Below are positions 1 through 10,800 of a stretch of 64,000 nucleotides of DNA, piece after piece. The notes beneath the pieces are model-generated. The model did not search any database, was not told where the DNA came from, and worked only from the letters and a program-made list of their open reading frames with translations. A program made the position numbers and the translations under genes. Within the stretch, counting starts at the first letter, position 1, and every line of letters starts with the position of its first letter. Origin of the DNA: Owenia fusiformis (Eukaryota > Annelida > Polychaeta > Sabellida > Oweniidae); contig CAIIXF020000004.1 of NCBI GenBank assembly GCA_903813345.2, positions 23,065,985 through 23,129,984 of the forward strand. The letters are read 5' to 3'.

Positions 1-191
1 ATGTAACAGCCTGTATTTTTATTTAGAAATACACGTTTACGTACAAGTTAACCAAATAACTTATATCGAAAGCTCTCTACTAGCAACGGCAGATCCGTTA
101 GGTAACGAAGCTCAAATATGTGTATTACACCCTGTCTCGACTCTCAGGTATATATGCTACGGAATTTCTCAAAAATATTTTATTATTTCAG
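1..191 (+). other. Intron of gene A (partial)
   Basis: This stretch precedes the acceptor 'ttatttcag' that opens the last exon of gene A. No coding signal is seen. By analogy with gene G, the earlier exons of gene A would lie upstream of the window. Confidence 0.6.
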
Positions 192-853
192 CGAAGTATG
201 GTGAGGCTTCAGTCTCAGCAGGAATTACTTGCTTGGATATTCAAAAGAAGCGTTTACCAGAAAAACTACCATCAGGTTTGTATTGGGTGACACTAGGTAA
301 CCGAAAGGCCCAACAACTCTATTGTGACATGGATACAGATGACGGTGGTTGGTCCTTAGTATGGACATACACATTTACGAATTATGCAAATTTTAACAGT
401 GACAGCAATGCAGTCACCCCTCGCCCATCGTGGGATGATACCGGATATACTAAAGCAAACACCCCTGCTTCTACAAGTCCTCCTCTGTCTGAGACGCAGC
501 TTGGAGCACTTGAGTTTGCGAAGTGGAAACAAATCGGGAGGGAATTCATGATTAAGTCGAACATCAACCAATGGATCGCGTGTACACCAAACATTGGGAG
601 CTTTGTTGATTGGGAAAATGGCTCATTGAATTGCAGAGTGGTGAAAGTCGTTGCAACTAAATGTACAGATGTAGTCCCTACAAGAATTTCCTTTTGGAGG
701 CCAAAGGGTCCCGTTCTTAGAGCGAGCGATGTTTTCTATTTCTTTGATACAAATAAAGGTTCAAATTGGCCAGCACACGATCCTTGTGGGGTATACGGTG
801 AAAATCACATTAATGATGTTGCTAACCCAAGGGGTAACGTGTTCATCCGCTGA
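192..853 (+). CDS. Gene A, terminal exon: secreted fibrinogen-like domain protein (partial)
   Basis: The exon starts after a ttatttcag acceptor in phase 1 and stays open to TGA at 853. It is 662 nt long, exactly the length of the terminal exon of gene G. It encodes about 220 residues with the fibrinogen-like signature 'LPSGLYW', then 'LYCDMDTDDGGWSLVW'. Six cysteines are conserved one for one with gene G. The fold resembles the first part of a fibrinogen-related/collagen C-terminal domain, but the classical calcium-binding fibrinogen P domain is not evident. An AATAAA lies at 882-887, about 30 nt after the stop. Upstream exons (signal peptide, coiled coil) are outside the window. The reading frame is intact, so the gene may be functional. 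Ligand unknown. Confidence 0.8.
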
Positions 854-1009
854 GTAAAAACGTTAACAATTTAATGAAACCAATAAAACATGCTATAATA
901 CATAAAAGAACTTCCGTTACTTATTATGTTTCACATTTGAGTGTTTAGTATAACCGTATGATCTCAAATGAGTACCATCTATTGCTCATCATTTATAATA
1001 AATTGATAT

Positions 1010-2069
1010 AATTTATATTATCATTATCAATCATTTTGAGTGATATAATTTGAATCAACGAGCTGACATCAAATATTAGGGAGTTTAAGCTTGCATGAAA
1101 AATCGAAGCGCCAACCTATACGTTTGACCAATCCCCCATACAAATACATCGCTTAAATAACTTACGTTCGCGTTTAAGTTGTGAAAAATAGTGCTAGCTT
1201 AAACTCTCTATTAACACGAGTGATTGAAAGGGAGTCGATAAAATGATATTAAGAGAAATGATCTGATATTTGGGTTTTCCCATGATTACAATCAAGAATT
1301 CAAAATATCAATTCTATATTAGCTATATATGGCGCCGATAAATGATATAAGACGTATTTGGGGCACGGATCTCCATATCTGTTATTGCACGGATAACAAA
1401 ATAATCGTTGGATAAATTTAATGACAAATTATTCAATTAATATAATTAAATAAACACACGATAAATGTTATAAACGGATCTAATGTTTTTCTTTAAACAA
1501 ATACTCAGTTTTATAACACAATTACGCAAATTGAAATTTACATATTTATTGTTTTCTATCGATTCTCGCGAATGAATACTATACTGCAATTGTTAATATC
1601 ATTTATACATTGTACGAGTCTAGCATTTTGTTTTGAAGGGATTGTACATTAAACAACAGCTGAGGGACGAGACGCGTTATATACGTAATAATTTGTAAGC
1701 AGAGGACATTTGATAGGTCTTCGATTTTATATTCTTGTGATCGATGTATAGCATTATCAATTTGTCATGAATGCACTGTTTTGTTGTGAAAATAGCTCAC
1801 ACACTGTTTGATCCATTTCTAAGCAGCTCGTAACATCATTTAGTAGTTGAGTGATGTGTCTGGTTCATTTTTTTCAAAAAGGAAATTTGGTAAAGTTTAA
1901 ATTTTACAGTTTTAATGGATCATTTTTCATTAATGTAATAAGATAGACAGAACATTTGAAGTCAATTAGTCATCCCGACAACTAAGGTTATTTATTCTAC
2001 AAAATCGTAAATTAACTTTTATTCTAATAAACAGCACTTTTCAAACGCAACATAGACATAAAAGGTGAT
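1010..2069. repeat. Segmental duplication copy 1 (upstream of gene B)
   Basis: The sequence matches the stretch upstream of gene G (about 21740-24966) in the same order: the 'tgatatcaaatatt' region, 'gaatgaatactata', 'cattgtacgagtcta', 'agacataaaaggtgat' before the ATG. The G copy is longer because two elements (22206-23479 and 23820-24695) sit in it. This copy instead has the MITE at 1079-1208. No gene is seen in it. It probably contains the old promoter and 5' UTR. Confidence 0.75.
1079..1208 (+). mobile_element. MITE copy 1, terminal inverted repeat GAGTTTAAGC
   Basis: About 130 bp bounded by GGGAGTTTAAGCTTGCA on the left and the inverted form on the right. A second copy in opposite orientation lies at 13155-13282, with the same internal 'cgccaacctatacg'. 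The duplicated region near gene G lacks it, so it inserted after the duplication. A three-base TTA/TA-type target duplication hints at PIF/Harbinger, but this is uncertain. Confidence 0.75.
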
Positions 2070-2571
2070 ATGGTGATCCAGTGGCTTATATTATGTCTTG
2101 GCTGTATCTTACTTGAGGCAGCGCAGAAGAAATCAGGTAGACAAGGCATCATCAACATCAAAGCCGATCTTCTGAATCTTAAGAACGCAGTCAATGCTCT
2201 GGTTGAGAGTCAAAAAGCGTTAAAAGACTACCTTAAAGGTGCAATACCGGAAATCGGGAATACTTCCTTACAAAAACTTCAAAATAAATCGTTGGTGCCC
2301 CAGACCTGCCCCTAAGAATGGCTACGACGTGAACTTACTTTTGTCAAAATACCGGAGCCTGAAAAAAATCACCCACCTAGATATCGACGAAAGAAGTTTC
2401 AGTTTCGTTCGACAGCGAGAGCAAAATTGAAGCTGAGCTAAACGGTTTTCGTTTGTCGTAAAATTGACCTCATTTAACTGCGCCATCTGGTGAATGAATC
2501 ATTGTTTCGTGTCATATGATTCGTTGTTTTGTGTCACGTGACCTACCTTTAGACCTTTTGCCACCTATCGT

Positions 2572-5500
2572 AAGTTAAGATAAGATAAGATAATATTTAT
2601 TTTACGTCGGTTATATTGTACAAAAACATTAGCGCAAGCGCTATTCTCCGACTAGTGTATAATAAAATCTATGGTAAAAAGTGTAACAAATAAAATACAT
2701 GCATACAATAATTTAACAGAGACATCTATAAGACATGAATAGAATAAAATTGATACATAGTATAGACTGGCTATATGACTGAGACATCTATTGACTAGTT
2801 TATAAAATTAAGGTGATAAGTTATTATTTGCACATTGCACATTTACAATCCTGACCCTCCCATTGGGAGATTAAACGTTTGAACTCTCCCAAGGAAATTG
2901 CCAATCTGCATTTATTGGGGAGGCTGTTCCAAATGAAAGCAGCATCCACTCTGAGAGAGTGTCTACCATAGCGAGAACTACGGTATGGAGGGACATTGAT
3001 TGTGTTGGTTGATCTTAAGGAGTATCTGTGAGTGTTAGTTTGAAATAAATCTGACAAATAAGATGGGCACGTGCCTTTAATGATTTTGTAGGTTTCAATT
3101 GCGATTTGTCGCATTCTACTGAGTGTCAGAGTAGGTACCTCAGATTTTACAAGTAGTTCTTCATAGCTAGACTTGTAATCATTATGAACAAATCTGAGAC
3201 ATCGCTTCTGTAACAATTCCATTTTGACTGAGTTAAGTTTACCACAGTGATGCCATATGGTTGGGCAATAATTGAAGCAGGACAGGATAAATGCCTTGAA
3301 GATTACCATACGGGTATTTAAATCCAGGTGTTTAGAGATTCTCTTAAAAGCGTTTATCTGTCTTGCTGCTTTGACACATATATCTTTAACATGTAAATTA
3401 AAATTAAGTTGATTATCAATGGTAATACCTAGAATGTTAACATTATCTTCAGTTTTGATAGTTTTACCACTAAAAATCAGTTCAGAGGGTGCATCGGCAC
3501 CAGTTTTACAAGGCTTTAAAAACATACATTGAAACTTTTCTGGGTTTGCTACCATTTTGTTCGCGTTAAACCAAGTGACAGCTTGTTCTGATGCATCGAT
3601 CAGTTTAGCCTTCACTTGGTCCATGGATTCACCCGCAAAACATATAGTATTATCGTCAGCATAGTTATAGAGACTAATATTGCAATCTTGCATAGATAAA
3701 AATATGTCATTCATAAATATGTTGAATATAAGGGGTCCTAGAATACTGCCCTGAGGTATTCCATGTAAGATACGTTTCCATTGACTTGTGTTTTGACCAA
3801 TTTTGACTCTTTGCCTTCTGTTTGAGAGGTAACTGAGTAGAAGACTAGATGATGACTCAGATAGCCCGTAGGCCTTAAGTTTACATATTAATAGCTCATG
3901 AGGCAAAGAATCAAACGCTTTACTCAGGTCCATTAGGACCGTACCAACATACTTGTTATTATCGAGAGCTATTTTCCAGTCCTCAACCATTCTGGTCAGC
4001 AGAGTTTGACAGCTATAACCTTTTCTAAAAGCACTAAGAAAAGGAGAGAAAATATTGTTGAAAAAAACATTAAGTTGATCTGACATAATACCTTCATAAA
4101 TCTTAGAGAAGCTGACCAGAATGCTTACTGGGCGATAGTTATCCTTGATTAAGTTGTCCTTTTTTTTGTACACAGGAGACACTTCGGCCTCCTTAAGGTT
4201 ATCTGGAAAAATTGAAGTTTTCAGACATTTATTTATTACAATTGTGAGAGATGGCGCTAATATGTCTGAAATAGATTTGATAATTTTTGGTGGAATATTG
4301 TCCACACCTGTAGCCTTCTTAACATTTAGACTGTTTAGTTTTGATAGCACTACTTCAGGTGTAGTAGGTTGGAAATTAAAAATTTGATCAGGTTGTGTGC
4401 TTGCAGCAATATGAAGAAGACTAGGATGATCTGGCAAAATACCAGATTGGTCAATATTCAAATTATCACAAATATTAATGTAAAGGTCATTAAAAATATC
4501 ACAAACTTTAGTTGGGTCAGATATAAGTTTGTCATTTTCCAGTAATGTGATGGTGTTCTGTCCCTTAGATTTATTAGACAGAAATGGTTTGATGGTGGGC
4601 CAAAAGTTTTTGTTTTTTGGCCCATTGACACACTTGTCCAGGAAATAATCGTTCATGGCTGAACGTCGTAGAGAGGTGCAGGTGTTTCGTTGTTTCCTAA
4701 AACGTTCCCAGTTTGCAGGAGTCCTGTGTTTGTAGTAGGCAGAGCGTAGTTTGGCCTTTAGCTTAATAGCTTTGCGGTAGGTAGAGTTCATGATAGGCAC
4801 TTGCTGTTTTTTGGGCCGTTTTGTTTTCAAAGGGGCATTATCATCTATTACAGTAGATAAAAGATGACTATAGGCCCACTGAGCGTCATTGGGGTCATCA
4901 AAAATCTCACAAACATGAAAGGGAATGTGTGAGACTTCATCCTTGAAAGCATCAGGATTAAAATCCTTGTATGATCGATAAAGTATTTTGGATGGGCGAG
5001 GTGAAGTAAAGTGCCCACGTTTCACGGTATAAATGCAGTGGTGAAAGTCACTAAGACCTGTTTCAAAAGAACCAGATTTCATAAAGTCATTCTGGTTTGT
5101 AGTGAGGATGACATCAACGAGTGATGGAGTCTCTTTAAAACAGGTAGGATTACTCACGAGATTGTGCAGATCAAAATTGTCGCAGAGATCTATGAGGGGG
5201 CGTCCCTTGGTTAAGGGAAACAAAGCATCTAAATTTAGATCACCCATTAAGATAATATTAGTCGTTTTAAGCATTGATCTATCTAAACTGGTTTGTAGAT
5301 TGTCAATAAAAGTGTCTACATTTGCCGAGGGGGGGGGGGGGTTGTAGCAGGCATATAGATGATATTTCTCCTTGGCAAGAGACAGCTCAATAGCTATCGT
5401 TTCAAGATTGTGTGGCTGGAGATCGGGTAGTTGTCGGCTGGGGATGTCGGCACGGATATAACACATGAGGCCACCACCATGACGATTCCTATCCTTCCTA

Positions 5501-6411
5501 AATAACTGAAATCCTTTTACATTAAATTGAGCATTGTGAAAGGATGGATCCAACTTAGTTTCGCCAATTATGAGAATGTCTGCTAGACCTTCGGTGAGAA
5601 GAAATTTTATTTCCTCAAATTTATTTTGAACACTGTTTATATTTATATGAGCAAATATTAGGTTTTTGCGACATTTACTCCTCACGTGTCGCAGCTCACT
5701 AAAAATATCACTGGCTTCACTTAACTCACTTGAATTGCAAGAAGAAGTTGATCCCGAAATATCCAACTCGGTGGGACCAGTGGAGTTGAAGAACGAGTCA
5801 GAGAAGTGAGGTAGTTGGCACTGCCAGCAGTACCAATCAATAGAAGATGCTCCGAGATTGCGATACTCCCGGAGAGGCATGTTGAGGCATTTACGATGGA
5901 ACCATATGTCGCAACTGTCACAAGCTAGAGCATTTTGATTATTCCGGACCTCGTTAGTACAAAGTCCACAAGGGAATTGGACCTGTGTTGGGCCTGGTTG
6001 AATGTTTATATCCCCTGATAGAAGAAGTAGTATAATGGCAGCGACCATGCAAAAGTTCAGGTTCCTCCGTGAAAGTTTTTTCTTCCCGCATTTTGTAAAT
6101 AATTCATTTCCGGTGTAGAAATTTGAGTAAAGAATCCATAGTTTGAGCCATTTGTTGATGCATATTACGTCAGATATGGCATCCGGAAGATAGATAGAGG
6201 TGCTATAGTCCATAAAAACACTGTTTAGTTGACTAAAATCCTTGGTTTCTAGTTTCAAAACCAATAAAACAGATAAAAATATAGCACAATGAAAAAACGC
6301 GCCCATTTTCCATGACACGCCACGAAAAATCGAATTAAAATGAAATTTTTCGATCCAAGAAGAAAATTTGCACAAAAATTATTAACTCCGCTTGACATAA
6401 TCTTTGTCACT
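2572..6411 (-). mobile_element. Full-length PHD-finger non-LTR retrotransposon (CR1/L2-like)
   Basis: This is a minus-strand LINE. Its 3' end lies at the left, with a short (TTATC)n-type tail at about 2575-2595, as in CR1/L2-group elements that end in microsatellites rather than polyA. A 7-bp repeat CTATCGT at 2565-2571 and 6412-6418 is the likely target duplication. One uninterrupted ORF spans 2824-6375. The intact frame suggests a recent insertion. Confidence 0.8.
2824..6375 (-). CDS. LINE polyprotein: PHD finger, endonuclease, reverse transcriptase
   Basis: An open frame of 1183 residues. In order: a hydrophobic stretch near residues 110-119; a 2A-like motif SGDINIQPGP (about 120-129); a C4HC3 PHD finger (about 136-187, Cys-x2-Cys ... 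His-x2-Cys ... Cys-x2-Cys); an EEP/AP-type endonuclease (from about 238, with GETKLD, GDLNLD near 379 and SDFHH near 441); and a reverse transcriptase with 'YRPVSIL', 'SKAFDSLPH', 'GIPQGSILGPL' and the catalytic YADD near residue 904. No separate ORF1 is seen. The G-run at 5328-5341 encodes a proline run without breaking the frame. All catalytic motifs are present, so it may still be active. It acts in cis on its own RNA by target-primed reverse transcription (family knowledge). Confidence 0.92.
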   Translation of the reverse strand: MCKFSSWIEKFHFNSIFRGVSWKMGAFFHCAIFLSVLLVLKLETKDFSQLNSVFMDYSTSIYLPDAISDVICINKWLKLWILYSNFYTGNELFTKCGKKKLSRRNLNFCMVAAIILLLLSGDINIQPGPTQVQFPCGLCTNEVRNNQNALACDSCDIWFHRKCLNMPLREYRNLGASSIDWYCWQCQLPHFSDSFFNSTGPTELDISGSTSSCNSSELSEASDIFSELRHVRSKCRKNLIFAHININSVQNKFEEIKFLLTEGLADILIIGETKLDPSFHNAQFNVKGFQLFRKDRNRHGGGLMCYIRADIPSRQLPDLQPHNLETIAIELSLAKEKYHLYACYNPPPPSANVDTFIDNLQTSLDRSMLKTTNIILMGDLNLDALFPLTKGRPLIDLCDNFDLHNLVSNPTCFKETPSLVDVILTTNQNDFMKSGSFETGLSDFHHCIYTVKRGHFTSPRPSKILYRSYKDFNPDAFKDEVSHIPFHVCEIFDDPNDAQWAYSHLLSTVIDDNAPLKTKRPKKQQVPIMNSTYRKAIKLKAKLRSAYYKHRTPANWERFRKQRNTCTSLRRSAMNDYFLDKCVNGPKNKNFWPTIKPFLSNKSKGQNTITLLENDKLISDPTKVCDIFNDLYINICDNLNIDQSGILPDHPSLLHIAASTQPDQIFNFQPTTPEVVLSKLNSLNVKKATGVDNIPPKIIKSISDILAPSLTIVINKCLKTSIFPDNLKEAEVSPVYKKKDNLIKDNYRPVSILVSFSKIYEGIMSDQLNVFFNNIFSPFLSAFRKGYSCQTLLTRMVEDWKIALDNNKYVGTVLMDLSKAFDSLPHELLICKLKAYGLSESSSSLLLSYLSNRRQRVKIGQNTSQWKRILHGIPQGSILGPLIFNIFMNDIFLSMQDCNISLYNYADDNTICFAGESMDQVKAKLIDASEQAVTWFNANKMVANPEKFQCMFLKPCKTGADAPSELIFSGKTIKTEDNVNILGITIDNQLNFNLHVKDICVKAARQINAFKRISKHLDLNTRMVIFKAFILSCFNYCPTIWHHCGKLNSVKMELLQKRCLRFVHNDYKSSYEELLVKSEVPTLTLSRMRQIAIETYKIIKGTCPSYLSDLFQTNTHRYSLRSTNTINVPPYRSSRYGRHSLRVDAAFIWNSLPNKCRLAISLGEFKRLISQWEGQDCKCAMCK

Positions 6412-6689
6412 CTATCGTCTTCTTGATGAGGCACATCGGAACTTGGGATAGCCATTCAACCAAGCCACAAAAAGTATGTATATTAGTTGTTCAACATGTT
6501 CAATTGTGTTAATATTTCCCGGAACCCGGCCTTTAAGGAAGAATTAGCCAGCATACGCGACGAGGTGTCAAATTTACGGGACGATGTGGCAAATTTAAGA
6601 GATGTTGAATCCAACGTTAGAGACAATGTTCTTGAGATCAAGGAAAATATGATTGACCTGAAAAAGCAGATAGATGATACTGCTGACAA

Positions 6690-7061
6690 GAAAGGGTCAA
6701 CAAAATTTTACAATTTGAATATGCTATTTGGTGATTTCTGGGCACTGAAAGTGTATGAGTCGATGGCTTTTGAAAACCCCGTTTTGAAACGAAAATGACG
6801 TCATTTATATTATGGACATCATGATCCGGTACTAACAGAGAATTCCAAGAACATAATTTGTGTCATCGTGTCCAATCATCCATAACGAACACTAACTGTT
6901 TTATCCAAGGAACTAAAAGAATAGCTTAATCGTATCATTGAAATGGAGGCATATTCATAGTATAAAATGATGGATAAACAAAACTAAATATTCCATGTAT
7001 GTATGAATAAATACATATTTATTTTGTATAGAAACTCGATGATATTTAAACAACGAATATA
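6690..7061. other. No gene seen
   Basis: AT-rich intergenic sequence downstream of the gene B relic. No exon, RNA gene or clear repeat was recognised. Confidence 0.5.
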
Positions 7062-7690
7062 CAGGGTGTCAGAAAACAACGGCACCCCCCTCTACAGCAA
7101 AATGTACTTAATGTTACATAGTGTGTCATATCCCATTTTAAAGACAATTTAATTCTGGAGTTACTTGAGAAATTTCAGCTTTGTATGATATTATTTTAAA
7201 GATTTACAGCCGATTGTTAGTAGGTGGTACGGCCACCACTTGCTGCTCGAAAAGCAGCTAATCTGGATGAATATGATATCAATGAAGATTTGAAGAAAGG
7301 TTCAGCATTGTGTAATCCTTTAAGGATTTTCCGCATTTTCTTCAGAAATACATCCTTACTGTGTCCATTTTCAAGAGGCCCCCTATCCATCAGTCCTCCT
7401 ACCCTGATTTTCACAATTGAACATATATGCTCAGGGTAGTTGAGATCTGGGCTATTTCCTACATATTAATCATTTCCAAGATTTGACCTTAAACCAGTAA
7501 CAAAGTAGCAAACAAAGTACTGAAGTAGCAAACTTTTAAACAATGTAGCTTTTCTAATTTCAAGTTTTATTAAATGAAATTTGATGAGTAACTCCAGAAT
7601 TAAATTATCTTTCAAATGAGATATGACACGCCATGTAACATAAAGGAGTTTTTGCTGTGGAGGGGGGTGCCGTTGTTTTTTGACACCCTG
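7062..7690. mobile_element. Mariner-like element with ~105-bp terminal inverted repeats
   Basis: Bounded by TA and starting CAGGGTGTCA. The left arm (7062-7168) and right arm (7582-7690) are inverted copies sharing 'aacggcacccccctc', 'gttacat' and 'aattctggagttact'. The TA target and CAGGGTG ends fit the Tc1/mariner superfamily. The centre has small open frames on both strands but no recognisable transposase motif, so it is probably non-autonomous. Confidence 0.8.
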
Positions 7691-7829
7691 TATATGTATA
7701 TAATATGTGATCCTGGTGGCTGACAGCGGCAAATGGGCAGGTGAATAAACATTTAGCTTAATTATGATGCATATCGTCCTTAACTTATTAGGTTATAGCT
7801 ATAGCATTGTTAACTTTTATTTTAACAAC

Positions 7830-10800
7830 ATGGATTTGCAGTACGGTGTGTATTTCTCCCTAATCACATTGGCACTGATATTAAGTAAGTAGATTTAAAT
7901 ATAATTGATTAGAATAATCAATGGTCAATATATATCAAGAGTTCATGATACAACAACTTTGTCGAACACATTCTAAAAAACATAATTCAAAACCAGCTTA
8001 TTCCAGGGAAATGCATCTGAACATTGTAATTTGTAAAGGACCATGTGAGGTATGGCAAGTGATTTTGGACGGTCATATCCTTCACCACGAGTACTTTCTG
8101 CCTATAAATACAGTTGTTTTTATTAAAACAATGCTTTCTTTCAAGTGAAGTCCAAAATATAGTAGATTATCAATCTAAATCTCTGAAAGATTATAGATTA
8201 GGACCCCACCTTGGCACTTTTTAAAAAATGTCATACAGACAACTCATGCTATCCATTGTTTTCAGGATAATTTTGGTCATCGAAAATTGATATTTTCAAA
8301 ACTAGACCTTCAAACAATTCTACTTTTAGAGACGTTTTAAAAATGTTGACATTGGGTCCCCATTCATAATTTTTCTAATTGTTTGATTGATATTTTTATC
8401 ATCATGGGGACTTCACTCAAAGGAAAACATATTGTTTTAATAAAAATACTGTATTTATGCCCAGAAAGTACTCGTTGTGAAAGATAATGGCTGTCTAAAA
8501 TCACTTGCCATACATCACATGGACCTTTCTATACCTAATCTACATAGATCCTTTATTTGATAAGATTTTATTTAGGAAATCAATGGAATGATGAAGAAAA
8601 ATAGAAAAATAGTTGATTGTGCATATTTCACTTTTCACATATGTCAAAATACATCGTCCATTTGTAGTATTTAGTCAATTTACAGATAAACTATATTATG
8701 ACTTATTTCCATTTTCTATTTACATATATAAATTATATTTTAGGTTTGATAGAATGTCAGACTTGTAGTAACGCCCTATGTAAAAGACGAGATATTACGA
8801 GATTGGAGGATGAAATAACTGAAGTTAAAGATGGAGTTCGTAAAATGTCGACTGAGATGAAAGAAAGAAATGACAAACTCTCTGGTGAACTATCCAAAAT
8901 GATGGATCATTTGGATGCAAGACTGAGTATCATTGCTGGTATATTATTTTGTTAGATCGCATGTGTCGCTGGTATATTATTTTGTTAAACTGCATTCATC
9001 GTTGGGGTGAATTATTATCTTTGATTGCATAGCCGGACTCCGTGCAATCATGGACTTCTAATAGCCGTCGAACGTGCAGCCCCGCAGCAAATGTTACAGT
9101 CTAAAACCGACAGTTATATCTAAATTAAGATATATTACCCACAACATGTTAATATGTACATTTTGAAATTCTTATTTTTTTAGGAGAAAGACCATCGGTT
9201 ACCAAGAAACCATCGCGTCGGAAAGAGTCATGCACTTGTGTAGGTAAGAATCAGGCCTATTGCATCTGGGAAAAAGTTGCATTTGTTAAATACGTACATG
9301 TACCCAAAAAGCAAGCATTCCATGGCAATCTTAATTTCATATTCTTATCTTATGATAATGATTTTGATAATTCTGTTCAAATATGTTGTCCTACGGATTG
9401 TAAAAATATCATTCTGCGTATTTAGATCTTTTGTAAAGATCATCCAAAATTGAATTGATCTAGAAAACGATTTGTTGAGTTAAATTATCAAAACGTTAAT
9501 CACTCTGTATAGTCTGAGCGAACAGAAACACTCGGTGCGGAGCCAATGCGGTCATTTTTGGATTTAAATTCGAGACTGATTTTTAACTAAGCCGTGTCAG
9601 GTGCTCACATATATCCATTATCATATTACGCCATTTGTTTAAATCGTATTACACTCCTATCTCGTATTAGAGAAATTAAAGATCAAACAATAATTAAACG
9701 TGTGCTACTCTCGAAGAATTTTAGTTACAAACATTAACGATTGTACACATTTTCCACTCCAGTTTTATTGTTTTTCATTATACATTTCATTTCAAAATGT
9801 CGCATGCTTTAGCCCCGTTTACACTGACCTGTCCGACCTGACTTATAATGACCGAAAGTCTATTTTCGCGATATCCCCACGTGTCCTTCTGAGACCTATA
9901 GAGTCTTGTGAATAACGGTCTTGACCGGTGGAGTCCTGTCGAGACCAATGTTCTTTTTGGAGCGGTCTCCATCGGACTTCACCGGACTCAACAGTTTACC
10001 ATCGGATTTTTTAAGTACCGATCAAGACCGGCAAAAGTCCTGTCAAAACTGGCGGTCTTTTCTCCATTGGAAATACACAAGGGATCAAAAAGACCGGTCA
10101 GTGTAAACGGGGCTAAAAAGGGGCGTTACTGGTGTATGCCAATAGCCGACGTAATTGATCAATTTTATATTTTATATAGATTTCATTTTTAATATTGATT
10201 AAATTCATAACATAGACTGTTTGCACTAATTAAATCATTCTCTGTCATATTAGATTTTTTTTTATTTATCATGTTTTATTTATACAATAATATATGTTAA
10301 AAGAAAATATCCAAAAAGGCGACTTTGTATAACATTATAAGTCGCGAGGTTAATTAACAAAAATTTTATTACAAAAACAATCCATTTGGTGAAGCAAATT
10401 GGTGAATAAATTAAGCATAGACGGTTTGATAATTGCTGCCAACACTCAGACACTTACACACTTCTGGAGAAAAGAGGCACTAGTTTCAAGAACAGTTATG
10501 TGTAGCGCAGTTAAATTTTGAGCTGCCAAAAAGGAAGAAATTCAATTTCTCTTGTTGGGTCTTAAAATTCTTTTTATATTGGATTTCAAGGTTATTTAGT
10601 TTAGTTTCGAAGTCAGTTAGAAGAGTCCTGCGGAGTCTGCAGTTAAATATGACATGCTTGGATGTTTCACTTTTGAATCCACACTTACATTTTGGTGTAT
10701 CAGCAAGAGTAAAGTTGTGGGCATGAAAATGAGATTGAAAAATCAAGTCAACTCTAGTCCTATTAAGGCTGATCTCCTCAGATCTAGGTAAATGCAATGA

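Larger units (their letters stand above)
2237..6532. mobile_element. TTAA-flanked insertion (piggyBac-like, non-autonomous) hosting a LINE
   Basis: The insert is bounded on both sides by TTAA, the target duplication characteristic of piggyBac elements. Its ends are AGG...CCT with only a short imperfect inverted repeat (shared CCGG and GGAA blocks). Without the internal LINE (2572-6411) the host element is about 450 bp and non-coding. The left part is 2237-2571 and the right part 6419-6532. Assignment to piggyBac rests on the TTAA and the clean frame restoration, not on a transposase. Confidence 0.65.
2070..6689 (+). pseudogene. Gene B: disrupted exon 1 of the fibrinogen-like family
   Basis: Positions 2070-2236 encode a signal peptide (MVIQWLILCLGCILLEAA) and the start of a coiled coil nearly identical to gene G exon 1. 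Positions 6537-6689 encode the rest of the coiled coil. Between them lies a 4.3-kb insertion flanked by TTAA at 2233-2236 and 6533-6536. Removing the insert and one TTAA restores the frame (Asp-Tyr-Leu-Lys-Glu-Glu, against Asp-Tyr-Leu-Gln-Glu-Glu in G). The splice donor present in G ('caag|gtacat') is lost here ('caaaattttac'). No exon 2 or fibrinogen-like exon follows before gene C. It is therefore a dead partial copy. Confidence 0.85.

Noticed and set aside
7217-7439. Possible transposase remnant inside the mariner-like element
   Set aside because: Both strands are open for about 65-70 codons but no catalytic or helix-turn-helix motif can be named.
9787-10192. Overlapping open frames across 9787-10192
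   Set aside because: They lie inside a MITE with repeated GACCGG words; no support as genes.
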